A program made the position numbers and the translations under genes. DNA of 64,000 nt from Candidatus Polarisedimenticolia bacterium (GTDB lineage Bacteria; Acidobacteriota; Polarisedimenticolia; Gp22-AA2), in assembly GCA_036001465.1 (NCBI GenBank), contig DASYUH010000007.1, positions 23,155 to 87,154 of the forward strand, read 5' to 3'. The notes beneath the pieces were generated by a model. It was not told the DNA's origin, made no database searches, and saw only the letters and a program-made list of their open reading frames with translations. The first letter of the stretch is position 1, and every line of letters starts with the position of its first letter. Shown here in pieces: positions 24,091 to 32,695 of this stretch.

Positions 24091-25040
24091 CCCTTCCTCC
24101 CCAGCGCGTCCGAGATGCGGCCCGCGAGCTCCCGGGCGGCGTGGTAGCCCCGGCGCTTCAAGAGATGGTGCCGGGCCGCCACCTCGAGGAGAATCGACAG
24201 GTTCCGTCCCGGACCGACCGGCATTTCGATGAAGGGAAGCTCGACGCCGTGGATGGAGTACATCGTCTCGTCCAGGCCCAGGCGATCGTACTCCTTGTCC
24301 TCCTGCCAGGCGTCCAGCTTGACGACCAGGTCGAGGTCCTTGCGCTCGCGCACCGCCGCCACGCCGTAGAGATCCTTGATGTTGATGATCCCCAGGCCGC
24401 GGAGCTCCATGTGGTATCGGCTCACCTCGGGCCCCGTCCCGTTGAGCAGGGAGCCGACGCGCCGGATGGTCACGGTGTCGTCGGACACGAGCCGGTGCCC
24501 CCGCAGGATCAGCTCGAGCGCCGATTCGCTCTTGCCGACCCCGCTCTCCCCGAGAATGAGGACACCGACCCCGTAAATGTCGATGAGCGTGCCGTGCAGC
24601 GTGATGGTCGGGGCGAGCCGGTCCTCGAGGTGGCGGCCCAGGACCTCGATGGAGCGCTCGGTCGGACGGGACGTGAGCAGGAGCGGCAGGCTGTGCCGCT
24701 CGCAGGCATCCAGGAGATCGCTGTGCGGCGGGTGACCCTGGGTCACGAGCAGGCAGGCGATCGGAGCGGCGCCGAGCCGGTCCACGAGGGCGCGCCGGGG
24801 ATCGTGAGGGAGCTGCGCCAGATAGGCGACTTCGCTCTTCCCGAGGACCTGCACCGTTCCGGCCTGCAGGGTTTCGGGATGTCCGGCGAGGGCCAGCCCC
24901 GGGCGCTCCGGGACCGCAACCGTGATCTCCCTCTTGAGTCCCGCCTTGCCGCCGGCCAGTCGCAGCGCGAGATCCGGCAGCGGCTCGGCAAGCAAATCGC
25001 CGACTGGCAGGCTGGGACGGGGCGCTTCGCGCTGGCTCAT
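24087..25040 (-). CDS. hprK: HPr kinase/phosphorylase
   Basis: The 317-residue product has a variable N-terminal domain (to about residue 125) and a C-terminal kinase domain with Walker A LILGESGVGKSESALELI, the catalytic Ser-Asp-Asp of HRLVSDDTV, and ELRGLGIINIKDLYGVAAVR, which is the HPrK signature. It phosphorylates or dephosphorylates HPr at Ser46 according to metabolite levels. ATG 25038-25040 is preferred over a longer frame because the promoter at 25105-25133 would lie inside the longer one, and GGAGG sits six bases before this ATG. It heads the PTS operon. Confidence 0.95.
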   Translation of the reverse strand: MSQREAPRPSLPVGDLLAEPLPDLALRLAGGKAGLKREITVAVPERPGLALAGHPETLQAGTVQVLGKSEVAYLAQLPHDPRRALVDRLGAAPIACLLVTQGHPPHSDLLDACERHSLPLLLTSRPTERSIEVLGRHLEDRLAPTITLHGTLIDIYGVGVLILGESGVGKSESALELILRGHRLVSDDTVTIRRVGSLLNGTGPEVSRYHMELRGLGIINIKDLYGVAAVRERKDLDLVVKLDAWQEDKEYDRLGLDETMYSIHGVELPFIEMPVGPGRNLSILLEVAARHHLLKRRGYHAARELAGRISDALGRKG

Positions 25041-25104
25041 CCGGGTCCTCCGCGCCCCGCAAAGGCGCCCGGGGGCGCTCGCGACAAAGCCGCAAATCAC
25101 GGCC

Positions 25105-25133
25105 ATTCTAGGAGATGGGTGCTGCCCTGTCAA
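25105..25133 (-). promoter_or_regulatory. Promoter of the hprK-rapZ-PTS operon
   Basis: On the minus strand a consensus TTGACA (25133-25128), an ideal 17-base spacer and TAGAAT (25110-25105). The start codon lies about 60 bases downstream, with a GGAGG ribosome site. Confidence 0.7.
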
Positions 25134-25212
25134 GAAAACCGCCGCCGCCCGGAGGCGCCACCGGCCATCCGGACCGGATATTCGAAGTGCGGCCCTCAGG
25201 GGTTTTCCTTCA

Positions 25213-25241
25213 TTGACCGGGGCAGCAGGGGATGGTATCTT
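25213..25241 (+). promoter_or_regulatory. Promoter of the GAPDH-like gene
   Basis: TTGACC (25213-25218), a 17-base spacer and TATCTT (25236-25241), followed by AGGAG at 25253-25257 and ATG 25265. It is divergent from the hprK promoter; the two -35 boxes are 79 bases apart. Confidence 0.6.
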
Positions 25242-25264
25242 TCAACCCTGGACAGGAGATCGGA

Positions 25265-26338
25265 ATGGCTTCGAAAAAGGTCGTCCACATCATCGGCACC
25301 GGGACCATCGGCGAACCCCTGATCGGACTGTTCTCCGATCGCAAGGAGCTCCTGGGCTTCGACGAGGTCACGTTTCACAAGCGAACGCCCCTGCTCACGG
25401 ACCGATCCAAGGTCGTGAACCTGATGAAGAGGGGGGCGCGTCTGGCGTGCGACGATTCGTCCCGGCGGGGCTTCCGGGACATCGGCATCGAGCCGTCCTA
25501 CGAGCATCATGAAGCGCTCCGGCAGGCGACGGTGGTGATCGACTGCACGCCATCGGACGTCGGGCTGCAGAACAAGAAGGAAATCTACGAGAAGTACGCC
25601 GACAACACGCTGGGCTTCATCGCCCAGGGCTCGGAGTTCGGCTTCGGAAAGATGTATGCCCGGGGGATCAACGACGGCACACTCCGGCACGGCGTGGATC
25701 AGTTCATCCAGGTCGTGTCGTGCAACACGCACAACCTGTCGGTCCTCATCGATCTCATCGGCCTGCGCGAGGGAGGACCCGGGAACTTTGTCGAGGGGCG
25801 GTTCACCTGCCTCCGGCGCGCGAACGACATCAGCCAGGACACCTCCTTCGTGCCGTCGCCCCAGGTCAATCGCCACAAGGACGAGCGCTTCGGGACCCAC
25901 CATGCCCGGGACGCGTGGCACCTTTTCAACACGCTGGGCTACGACCTCAATCTGTTCTCCTCGGCCCTGAAGGTCAACAGCCAGTACATGCATGCGATCC
26001 ACTTCAACATCCGGCTGCGCAAGCCCACCTCCGTCGAGGCGATCCTGGCGCGGCTGAAACAGGATGATCGCATGGCGCTGACCTACAAGCAGTCGGCCAA
26101 TTCCGTCTTCTCCTTCGGTCGGGACTACGGACACTACGGCCGCATCCTGAACCAGGGGGTGCTCGTGGTGCCGACCCTCACCGTCCACAAGGGAACCGAG
26201 GTGGTCGGCTTCTGCTTCACGCCGCAGGACGGCAACGCGCTGATCAGCAGCGTGGCCGCCGCCACGTGGTTCCTGTACCCGGAGTCCTACGAGTCGAAGC
26301 TGAACTGCCTGAACGACTCGATCTTCGACGAGGTTTGA
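25265..26338 (+). CDS. Type II (archaeal-type) GAPDH-like dehydrogenase
   Basis: The 357-residue product starts with a Rossmann motif (KVVHIIGTGTIGEPL), then VVIDCTPSDVGLQNKKEIYEK and FIAQGSEFG, and reaches a GAPDH-type active site VVSCNTHNLS with Cys153 as the expected nucleophile. This order follows archaeal type II phosphorylating glyceraldehyde-3-phosphate dehydrogenases (where the block reads roughly SCNTTGL). The TG-to-HN change beside Cys and the extra 15-20 residues mean substrate may differ. Later NRHKDERFGTHHARDAWH is rich in His and Arg, suited to phosphate binding. The start is chosen from AGGAG at seven bases and from the promoter position. It is monocistronic and divergent from the PTS operon. 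Confidence 0.75.
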   Translation: MASKKVVHIIGTGTIGEPLIGLFSDRKELLGFDEVTFHKRTPLLTDRSKVVNLMKRGARLACDDSSRRGFRDIGIEPSYEHHEALRQATVVIDCTPSDVGLQNKKEIYEKYADNTLGFIAQGSEFGFGKMYARGINDGTLRHGVDQFIQVVSCNTHNLSVLIDLIGLREGGPGNFVEGRFTCLRRANDISQDTSFVPSPQVNRHKDERFGTHHARDAWHLFNTLGYDLNLFSSALKVNSQYMHAIHFNIRLRKPTSVEAILARLKQDDRMALTYKQSANSVFSFGRDYGHYGRILNQGVLVVPTLTVHKGTEVVGFCFTPQDGNALISSVAAATWFLYPESYESKLNCLNDSIFDEV

Positions 26339-26340
26339 AG

Positions 26341-26358
26341 GGCCCGCGCCCGCGGGCC
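26341..26358. terminator. Bidirectional terminator-like hairpin
   Basis: GGCCCGCG (26341-26348) and CGCGGGCC (26351-26358) form a perfect eight-base stem in the 34 bases between the convergent GAPDH-like gene and fabF stops. It is GC-only with no T tract, so it may act with Rho. Confidence 0.45.
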
Positions 26359-26372
26359 TCTGAGACGGGGTC

Positions 26373-27614
26373 CTACTTCTCGAACTTCTTCAGGACCAGG
26401 GCGGCGTTCGTGCCGCCAAACCCGAACGAATTGTTGAGCCCGAAGCGCACCGTCATCCGGCGCGATTCGTTCGGGACGTAATCCAGGTCGCATTCCGGGT
26501 CGGGGGTCGTGTAATTGATCGTGGGAGGCACGTGATCGCGCTCGACCACCAGGGCCAGGATCGCCGTCTCCAGGCCCCCGGCACCTCCGAGAAGATGGCC
26601 GGTCATCGACTTGGTGCTGCTCACCGCGACCTTGCGGGCGCGCTCGCCAAATACGGTCCGGATGGCCCGCGTCTCCACCGCGTCCCCCTGGGGCGTCGAG
26701 GTGCCGTGCGCGTTGACGTAATCGATGGCCGAGGCATCGATCCCGGCGTCCCGGATGGCGCGCTGCATGACGCGCACCGGGCCGTCGCCGTCCTCCGACG
26801 GCGCCGAGACGTGGAACGCGTCCCCCGACGTGCCGTAGCCCGCGACCTCGGCGTACACCTTCGCGCCGCGCCGGACGGCATGGCCGAGCTCCTCGAGGAT
26901 GACCACGCCGGCCCCCTCGCTGATCACGAATCCGTCGCGCTCCCGGTCGAAGGGGCGCGACGCGCCTTTCGGATCCTCGTTGCGCGTGGACAGGGCGCGC
27001 ATGGCGGAAAACCCTCCCACGCACAGGGGTGCGATCACCCCCTCGCACCCGCCGGCGATCATCACGTCGGCGTCCCCGCGCTTGATGATCTCGAAGGCGT
27101 CTCCGATGGCGTGCGTCCCCGTGGCGCATGCCGTGCAGGCGGCCTGGTTCGGACCCTTCGCCCCGTAGCGGATGGAGACCTGCCCCGAGGCCATATTGAC
27201 GATGAGACCGACGATGAAGAAAGGGGAGATCCGCCGCGGCCCTTCGCGAAGCAGGATGGCATGCTGCCGCTCGATCGAGGGGAGCCCGCCGATCCCCGAA
27301 CCGATGAACACGCCCACCCGTTCGGCCTCCGAAGGCGACACCTGGAATGCCGCGTCGCGCATGGCGATCTCCGACGCGGCCATGGCGTAGTGGATGAACA
27401 GGTCCATCTTCTTGACGTCTTTCTTGGGGACCCAGTCCTCCGGGTTGAACCCCTTCACCTCTCCGGCGATGCGGCAGGCGTACTCGGAGGCGTCGAAACG
27501 GGTGATCGGTCCGATCCCGGAGCGCCCCTGGATCAGCCCCTCCCAGTTCTCCTGGTTGCCGATCCCGAGCGGCGAGACCATGCCGACCCCGGATATGACG
27601 ACGCGACGTTCCAT
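26373..27614 (-). CDS. fabF: 3-oxoacyl-ACP synthase II
   Basis: The 413-residue product is a KAS II condensing enzyme: catalytic Cys in ACTACATGTHAIGDAFEII, the two His in DYVNAHGTSTPQGDAVE and STKSMTGHLLGGAGGLE, and the FGLNNSFGFGGTNAALVL end. It condenses malonyl-ACP with acyl-ACP in fatty-acid elongation. ATG 27614 lies 26 bases after the acpP stop. It is the last gene of the operon running from 32591. Confidence 0.96.
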   Translation of the reverse strand: MERRVVISGVGMVSPLGIGNQENWEGLIQGRSGIGPITRFDASEYACRIAGEVKGFNPEDWVPKKDVKKMDLFIHYAMAASEIAMRDAAFQVSPSEAERVGVFIGSGIGGLPSIERQHAILLREGPRRISPFFIVGLIVNMASGQVSIRYGAKGPNQAACTACATGTHAIGDAFEIIKRGDADVMIAGGCEGVIAPLCVGGFSAMRALSTRNEDPKGASRPFDRERDGFVISEGAGVVILEELGHAVRRGAKVYAEVAGYGTSGDAFHVSAPSEDGDGPVRVMQRAIRDAGIDASAIDYVNAHGTSTPQGDAVETRAIRTVFGERARKVAVSSTKSMTGHLLGGAGGLETAILALVVERDHVPPTINYTTPDPECDLDYVPNESRRMTVRFGLNNSFGFGGTNAALVLKKFEK

Positions 27615-27640
27615 GCCCGCTCCGTCCCGGCCGTGCGCGA

Positions 27641-27877
27641 TCAGGCGTGGGTCTGGATGTACTTGACGGCGTCGCCGACCGTGTGGATCTTTTCGGCGTC
27701 CTCGTCGCTGATCTCGATCTTGAATGCTTCCTCCAGGGCCATCACCAGCTCGACGGTGTCGAGGGAGTCGGCGCCCAGGTCGTTGACGAAGGAGGCGTCT
27801 GCGGTGACCTCCTCCGGATCGACCCCAAGCTGCTCGACAATGATGGCCTTGACCTTGTCATCGATGCTCTGCGCCAT
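27641..27877 (-). CDS. acpP: Acyl carrier protein
   Basis: The 78-residue acidic protein has the 4'-phosphopantetheine attachment Ser in [18 protein letters not shown], after [18 protein letters not shown]. It carries acyl chains for the adjacent fab enzymes. The gene sits between fabG and fabF, its usual place; 107 bases separate it from fabG. Confidence 0.97.
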   Translation of the reverse strand: MAQSIDDKVKAIIVEQLGVDPEEVTADASFVNDLGADSLDTVELVMALEEAFKIEISDEDAEKIHTVGDAVKYIQTHA

Positions 27878-27984
27878 TCTGCTGTCCTCCCCGGGTGCCT
27901 GTCCCGGCTCTCCGACGTTCGGAACAGCCGCCGGCGCCCTTCCAAGCGCCCCGCCGCGGCCGCCTGATTATTGTTCGCGCACCC

Positions 27985-28734
27985 TCACATGTAAAGACCG
28001 CCGCTGATGTTCAGGACCTCCCCGGTGACGTAGGCGGCTCCGGGGCCCACGAGAAACGCCACCCCGGCCGCCACGTCCTCGGGGGTTCCCAGCCGCCCGA
28101 GGGGTATGAGGCCGGACATCTTATCGCGCGCCTCCGGTGAAAGCGCGCGTGTCATGTCCGTGTCGATGAAGCCGGGCGCCACCGCGTTGACCGTGATGGA
28201 CCGCGACGCGACCTCGCGGGCCAGGGACTTCGTGAATCCGACCAGCCCGGCCTTGGCCGCGCAATAGTTCGCCTGCCCCGGGTTCCCCATCAAGGCCACC
28301 ACCGAGCTGATGTTGACGATCCGTCCGTACCGCGCCCGGACCATGACCGGCAGGACGGTCCGCGTCATCTCGAAGGCCCCCGTCAGGTTCACCGCGAGCA
28401 CCCGGTCCCATTCGTCGCGCTTCATGCGCAGCAGGAGCCCGTCGCCCGTCACGCCGGCGTTGTTCACCAGGTGATCGAGCCGGCCGAATTCCTTCAGGGC
28501 CCGCTCCGTCCCCGCCGCAATCGATTCGGCCGCCGCCAGATCGATCGGCAGAGGGCGGGCCCGCACCCCCCGCCCCTCGCACTCGCGGGCGACCGACTCG
28601 AGGTCCTCCATGCGGCGCGCCGCGAGCACCATGTCGGATCCGCGGTCCGCCAGGGCGAGCGCGATGGCGCGGCCGATCCCGCGCGAGGCGCCGGTCACCA
28701 GGCTCACCCGTCCCGAAAGCTCCTTCGAGCTCAT
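27985..28734 (-). CDS. fabG: 3-oxoacyl-ACP reductase
   Basis: The 249-residue short-chain dehydrogenase has the nucleotide loop LVTGASRGIGRAIALALAD, NNAGVTGDGLL, the catalytic Ser in IVNISSVVALMG and the YCAAKAG Tyr/Lys pair, and the C-terminal GEVLNISGGLYM. It reduces 3-oxoacyl-ACP with NADPH. ATG 28732-28734 overlaps the fabD stop (ATGA). Confidence 0.96.
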   Translation of the reverse strand: MSSKELSGRVSLVTGASRGIGRAIALALADRGSDMVLAARRMEDLESVARECEGRGVRARPLPIDLAAAESIAAGTERALKEFGRLDHLVNNAGVTGDGLLLRMKRDEWDRVLAVNLTGAFEMTRTVLPVMVRARYGRIVNISSVVALMGNPGQANYCAAKAGLVGFTKSLAREVASRSITVNAVAPGFIDTDMTRALSPEARDKMSGLIPLGRLGTPEDVAAGVAFLVGPGAAYVTGEVLNISGGLYM

Positions 28735-29714
28735 GCCGTATCCCCGCCCCCCCAGCCGAGCGCCTGGCGCGCGTTCGCCAGGGATGCCGGATCGTCCACG
28801 TTCAGGAGGGGCATCCCCGGGACGATCCGCTTCGCCAGGCCGGAGAGAACGCGCCCCGGTCCGATCTCCAGGAGGCCTTCGACCCCCATCTCCTTCATGT
28901 GGATCACGCTCTCGACCCAGCGCACCGGCCGGGTCACCTGCTCGATCAAGGCCCGCCGAAGGGCCTCCGCGTTCCTCTCCGGCCGTCCAGTGACGTTGAG
29001 CACGACGGGAACGCGGGCGTCCCGGATGCGCAGCGCCTCCAGATCCTTCGCCAGCCTCTCCTGCGCCGGCGCCATGAGGTCGCAGTGAAAGGGAGCGCTC
29101 ACCGGCAGGAGAACGGTTCTCTTGGCGCCGCGCCCCTTGGCGAGGGCCGCGAGCCGGTTGACGGCCGCGGCGGTCCCCGCCACGACGGTCTGGTCCGGAG
29201 CGTTGAGGTTCGCGGGGGCGAGGACCTCACCCTCGGCGGCCTCCGCGCAGAGCGCCTCCACGTCCTGAAGGGCCATCCCGAGGACGGCCGCCATGGCCCC
29301 CTGTCCCACCGGTACCGCGTCCTGCATGTACTCGCCGCGCCGCTTCACGGTCCGGACGGCGTCTTCGAGCTCCAGAGCGCCCGCCGCGACCAGCGCCGAG
29401 TACTCGCCGAGAGAATGGCCGGCGGCGCAGACGATGCCCTGGCGCCATTCCGAAGGCCCCTGCGCGACAAGCGCCTCGAAGCAGGCGATGCTGGTCGCCA
29501 GGATCGCCGGCTGCGTCACCGCGGTCAATCGCAGGGTCTCTTCCGGCCCTTCGAAGCAGGCGCGCCCGAGAGCAAAGCCCGCCGCCCGATCGGCCCGCTC
29601 GAAAATCGCGCGGGCCTTGGAATCCGCGTCGAACAGGGACCGGCCCATCCCGACGGCCTGAGAACCCTGCCCGGGAAAGATCAGTCCGACGCGGCGCGGG
29701 TTCAAAAGCCCCAC
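28731..29714 (-). CDS. fabD: Malonyl-CoA:ACP transacylase
   Basis: The 327-residue product has the acyltransferase signature LIFPGQGSQAVGMGRSLF, the active Ser in AAGHSLGEYSALVAAG, and the catalytic His in VSAPFHCDLMAPA. It loads malonate onto ACP. GTG 29712-29714 is the annotated start and overlaps the fabH stop by 13 bases. The N-terminus could begin a few codons later, but the length is normal. Confidence 0.95.
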   Translation of the reverse strand: MGLLNPRRVGLIFPGQGSQAVGMGRSLFDADSKARAIFERADRAAGFALGRACFEGPEETLRLTAVTQPAILATSIACFEALVAQGPSEWRQGIVCAAGHSLGEYSALVAAGALELEDAVRTVKRRGEYMQDAVPVGQGAMAAVLGMALQDVEALCAEAAEGEVLAPANLNAPDQTVVAGTAAAVNRLAALAKGRGAKRTVLLPVSAPFHCDLMAPAQERLAKDLEALRIRDARVPVVLNVTGRPERNAEALRRALIEQVTRPVRWVESVIHMKEMGVEGLLEIGPGRVLSGLAKRIVPGMPLLNVDDPASLANARQALGWGGGDTA

Positions 29715-30697
29715 TTGCAGACGGCCGCGCCCCAGGTCAGGCCGGTGCCGAAGGCGGCGAACAGGAGATTGTCCCCCTGGTGCACCAGGCCCCGCCGCAC
29801 CGCCTCGTCGAGCGCCACCGGAATCGACGCGGCCGAGGTGTTCCCGACCCGCTCGATGTTGACGTAGACCTGGTCCTCGCGCAATCCGAGACGCGTCCCG
29901 ACGGCGTCGATGATCCGGCGGTTGGCCTGGTGCGGGATGAACAGGTTCACGTCGGCGGGGCTCAGGCCCGACTTCTTCAGGACGGCGCGCGAGGTCTCCT
30001 CCATCGAGCGGACCGCCATCTTGAAGGTCTCGTTGCCCTTCATGCGGATGAAGTGACGCCTCTCGGCGACGGTGCGCTCGGAGGCCGGCTCCCGCGTGCC
30101 TCCCGCCGGAACGTAAATGAAATCGGCCATGCTGCCGTCCGCGTGCATTTCCGAGGCGAGCACGCCGTACGGGGCCTCCCCGGGCGTCAGCAGCACCGCC
30201 CCGGCGCCGTCGCCGAAGAGGACGCAGGTGGTGCGGTCGCGAAAATCCGTGAACTTGGACAGGAGCTCTGCCCCGATGACCAGGACCGCCCGGTAGTCTC
30301 CCGAGGCGACGAAGCGCTTGGCGACGGCCAGCGCATAGATGAACCCGGAGCAGCCGGCCGCCAGATCGAACGCGGCCGCCCCCGTGGCGCCGAGGTTGTG
30401 CTGCACGATGCAGGCGGTCGCCGGGATCGGCATGTCCGGCGTGACCGTGGCGCAGACGATCAGGTCCACGTCGGAGGCGGGCACGCCGGCCGACTCCAGC
30501 GCCTGTTCGGCCGCCCGCGTCGCAAACTGGGACATGTACTCGTTCTCGCGGGCGACGCGCCGTTCGCGGATGCCGGTTCGCGAGGTGATCCAGTCGTCGG
30601 ACGTGTCCACCATCCTCTCGAGATCGAGGTTGGTCAGGATCTTGTCCGGGAGCGACGACCCGGTCCCCCGGATGACGGCGCGCTTCTCACCCGGCAT
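29702..30697 (-). CDS. fabH: 3-oxoacyl-ACP synthase III
   Basis: The 331-residue product has the KAS III triad: Cys in FDLAAGCSGFIYALA, His in LFIPHQANRRIIDAV, and Asn in VERVGNTSAASIP-like context (IERVGNTSAASIPVALDE). It condenses acetyl-CoA with malonyl-ACP to start fatty-acid synthesis. ATG 30695-30697 is chosen because the longer frame adds 29 basic low-complexity residues that overlap plsX. It overlaps the plsX end by 11 bases. Confidence 0.95.
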   Translation of the reverse strand: MPGEKRAVIRGTGSSLPDKILTNLDLERMVDTSDDWITSRTGIRERRVARENEYMSQFATRAAEQALESAGVPASDVDLIVCATVTPDMPIPATACIVQHNLGATGAAAFDLAAGCSGFIYALAVAKRFVASGDYRAVLVIGAELLSKFTDFRDRTTCVLFGDGAGAVLLTPGEAPYGVLASEMHADGSMADFIYVPAGGTREPASERTVAERRHFIRMKGNETFKMAVRSMEETSRAVLKKSGLSPADVNLFIPHQANRRIIDAVGTRLGLREDQVYVNIERVGNTSAASIPVALDEAVRRGLVHQGDNLLFAAFGTGLTWGAAVCKWGF

Positions 30698-31757
30698 CTT
30701 CGGTTCCCTCCGCGACGGCGCGGGCGCCGGCCGGCACCGGCGAGCGGGGCTCGCGGGCCGCCGCGATCCGGACGATTTCTTCATGGATCCGATCGTTCAC
30801 CTGATTGCGTACGAAGTCGAGCGTGACCCGCACGGCGTTCTTGATGGCGCGCACCGAGGAGCCGCCGTGGCAGATGATCGCCGCTCCACGCACGCCCAGG
30901 AGCGGCACGCCGCCGTATTCGGCATAATCGATCTTCTTGCGGAAGTTGCGGAACGCCGGCCGGGCCAGCACGTAACCCATCTTCGCCAGGAGGGACTTCG
31001 AGATCTCCTCCTTCATGAAATGCAGGATGGCCTCGGCGGCGCTCTCCACCGCCTTGAGCGACACGTTGCCGATGAACCCGTCGCACACGATGACGTCGGT
31101 CTTGCCGTTGAAGATGTCGCGTCCCTCGACGTTGCCGATGAAATTCAGGGGAGTCTCCCTGAGGATCCGGAACGCCTCGCGCGTCACCTCGTTCCCCTTG
31201 CTGTCCTCCTCCCCGATGCTCATCAGCCCCACCCGGGGATTCTGCACCCCCAGCACCTCACGGGAATAGAGGTGCCCCATGATGGCGAATTGAACCAGGT
31301 GCTCCGGCCGGCAGTCGATGTTGGCCCCGATGTCCAGCCAGACGGAGGGGCCCTTCAGGTTCGGAACCACGGCGCACAGCGCCGGCCGTTCGACGCCTTC
31401 CAGGACGCCGCAGATCATCTTGACCGTGGTCATGACGGCGCCGGTATTGCCCGCGCTGACCACCCCTGCGGCCTGCCCGTCCCGTACCAGGGTCGCCGCC
31501 ACGCGGATGGACGAGTCCTTCTTGCGGCGGAAGGCCGTCACCGGAGACTCGTCCATGGCGACCGCTTCGCTGGCGTGGACGATCTCGATCGGGAGCCTGG
31601 AGGCGCGGTGCTTGGCGAGCTCGGGCTCGATGGCGTCGCGCCGTCCGACGAGGATCAGGTGAGCGCCGTATTCCCGGGCCGCCAGGACCGCGCCGGCAAC
31701 CGGGTGGGCGGGGGCGAAATCCCCTCCCATCGCGTCGATGGCGATTCGAATCTCCAC
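30687..31757 (-). CDS. plsX: Phosphate acyltransferase PlsX
   Basis: The 356-residue product opens with RIAIDAMGGDFAPAHPVAGA and has IVHASEAVAMDESPVTAFRRKKDSS, SAGNTGAVMTT, LDIGANIDCRPEHLVQFA and VCDGFIGNVSLKAVESAAE, all conserved in PlsX. It converts acyl-ACP to acyl-phosphate for phospholipid synthesis. GTG 31755-31757 is the start. It lies between rpmF and fabH, as in many bacteria. Confidence 0.96.
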   Translation of the reverse strand: MEIRIAIDAMGGDFAPAHPVAGAVLAAREYGAHLILVGRRDAIEPELAKHRASRLPIEIVHASEAVAMDESPVTAFRRKKDSSIRVAATLVRDGQAAGVVSAGNTGAVMTTVKMICGVLEGVERPALCAVVPNLKGPSVWLDIGANIDCRPEHLVQFAIMGHLYSREVLGVQNPRVGLMSIGEEDSKGNEVTREAFRILRETPLNFIGNVEGRDIFNGKTDVIVCDGFIGNVSLKAVESAAEAILHFMKEEISKSLLAKMGYVLARPAFRNFRKKIDYAEYGGVPLLGVRGAAIICHGGSSVRAIKNAVRVTLDFVRNQVNDRIHEEIVRIAAAREPRSPVPAGARAVAEGTEDAG

Positions 31758-31874
31758 TCGAGGACCCTTCCCGGAAGCGCACGCCTTATCGGATGAGGCC
31801 CCACGCAGCGTGCAGCGCGGGACGCCGGTCGTCGTGCGGGCCGGCGAGGCCGGAACGGGCGGCTGTTCCCTGCC

Positions 31875-32057
31875 TCAGGCCTCGCCGACCTCGATGACTT
31901 CCCTCCCCTTGTAATGGCCGCAGTGCGGACAGACCCTGTGAGGCAACTTGGCCTCGTGACAGTGCGGGCACTCCGAAAGGATGGGGCGGGTCAGTGCGTC
32001 GTGGGCTCGCCTCTTGTCGCGGCGCGCGCGCGAATGACGTCGTTTGGGATTCGGCAT
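31875..32057 (-). CDS. rpmF: 50S ribosomal protein L32
   Basis: The 60-residue basic protein MPNPKRRHSRARRDKRRAHD... is typical of L32. It carries two CPHC-type zinc pairs (ECPHCHEAKLPHRVCPHCGHY). It is followed by plsX after 117 bases and preceded by the DUF177 gene, its usual partners. Confidence 0.97.
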   Translation of the reverse strand: MPNPKRRHSRARRDKRRAHDALTRPILSECPHCHEAKLPHRVCPHCGHYKGREVIEVGEA

Positions 32058-32075
32058 CGTCTGGTCCTTGTGGCT

Positions 32076-32591
32076 CTAGAGGAGGCTCTTGAGGATCCAG
32101 AGGCGAGGATCCTCGGTCCTCTCCTCCGCGCAGGTGCAGTCGCCCGCGTTCAGGTTGGTGCCGCACTTCGGGCACAGGCCCCGGCAGTCCGGACGGCACA
32201 GGGGCTTGAGCGGCAGGCCGAGGTACACCTGCTCCGACAGCAGCGACTTGAGATCGATGCGCGTGCCATCCATGTGGACTCGGGTCACCATCTCATCGTC
32301 GAGCCGTCTCTCGTCTCCCGGCGGCGTCTCGGGGCCGGTCGTGTAGACCAGTTCGAACGGCAGGTCCAGGGGCAGGGAATACTCCTCCAGGCACCGGCTG
32401 CAGGCCAGGGTGGCGCGCGTCTCGATCCGGCCCGCGAACGAGACGCCGTCCACGTCCTTCAGCAGCTCGCCGTTCAGGTGCACGGTATCGATCCAGATCG
32501 ACTCCTCGCCGCTCAGCGGAAGGCGAAAACCGTCGATCGAGCGACTGACAACCAGCCCCTCGGGTCCTATCTCCTTTGTTTCTATGAACAT
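32076..32591 (-). CDS. DUF177 (YceD-like) protein
   Basis: The 171-residue product has the DUF177 pattern: an N-terminal beta domain, ATLACSRCLEEYSLPLDLPF in the middle and a C-terminal zinc-type cluster CRPDCRGLCPKCGTNLNAGDC. DUF177 proteins are linked to 23S rRNA accumulation and commonly sit upstream of rpmF. ATG 32589-32591 is the first gene after the promoter at 32618-32645, so it heads the ribosome-and-lipid operon. Molecular function remains unclear. Confidence 0.92.
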   Translation of the reverse strand: MFIETKEIGPEGLVVSRSIDGFRLPLSGEESIWIDTVHLNGELLKDVDGVSFAGRIETRATLACSRCLEEYSLPLDLPFELVYTTGPETPPGDERRLDDEMVTRVHMDGTRIDLKSLLSEQVYLGLPLKPLCRPDCRGLCPKCGTNLNAGDCTCAEERTEDPRLWILKSLL

Positions 32592-32617
32592 GAGGCTTCG
32601 ATCCAGACGAACGGCGC

Positions 32618-32645
32618 ATTATAGCACGAGGGGGTCTGGTGTCAA
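32618..32645 (-). promoter_or_regulatory. Promoter of the DUF177-rpmF-plsX-fab operon
   Basis: On the minus strand a consensus TTGACA (32645-32640), a 16-base spacer and a consensus TATAAT (32623-32618), 26 bases before the start codon. It is the strongest sigma-70-like match in the window, suiting an essential operon. Confidence 0.75.
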
Positions 32646-32695
32646 CGAGGCGGCTGGCGGGGCTTTCCGACCAGGTACCGGCCCGACACCGGCTC

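Noticed and set aside
25041..25133. Longer N-terminus for HPr kinase
   Set aside because: It would include the consensus promoter; ATG 25040 has a good ribosome site.
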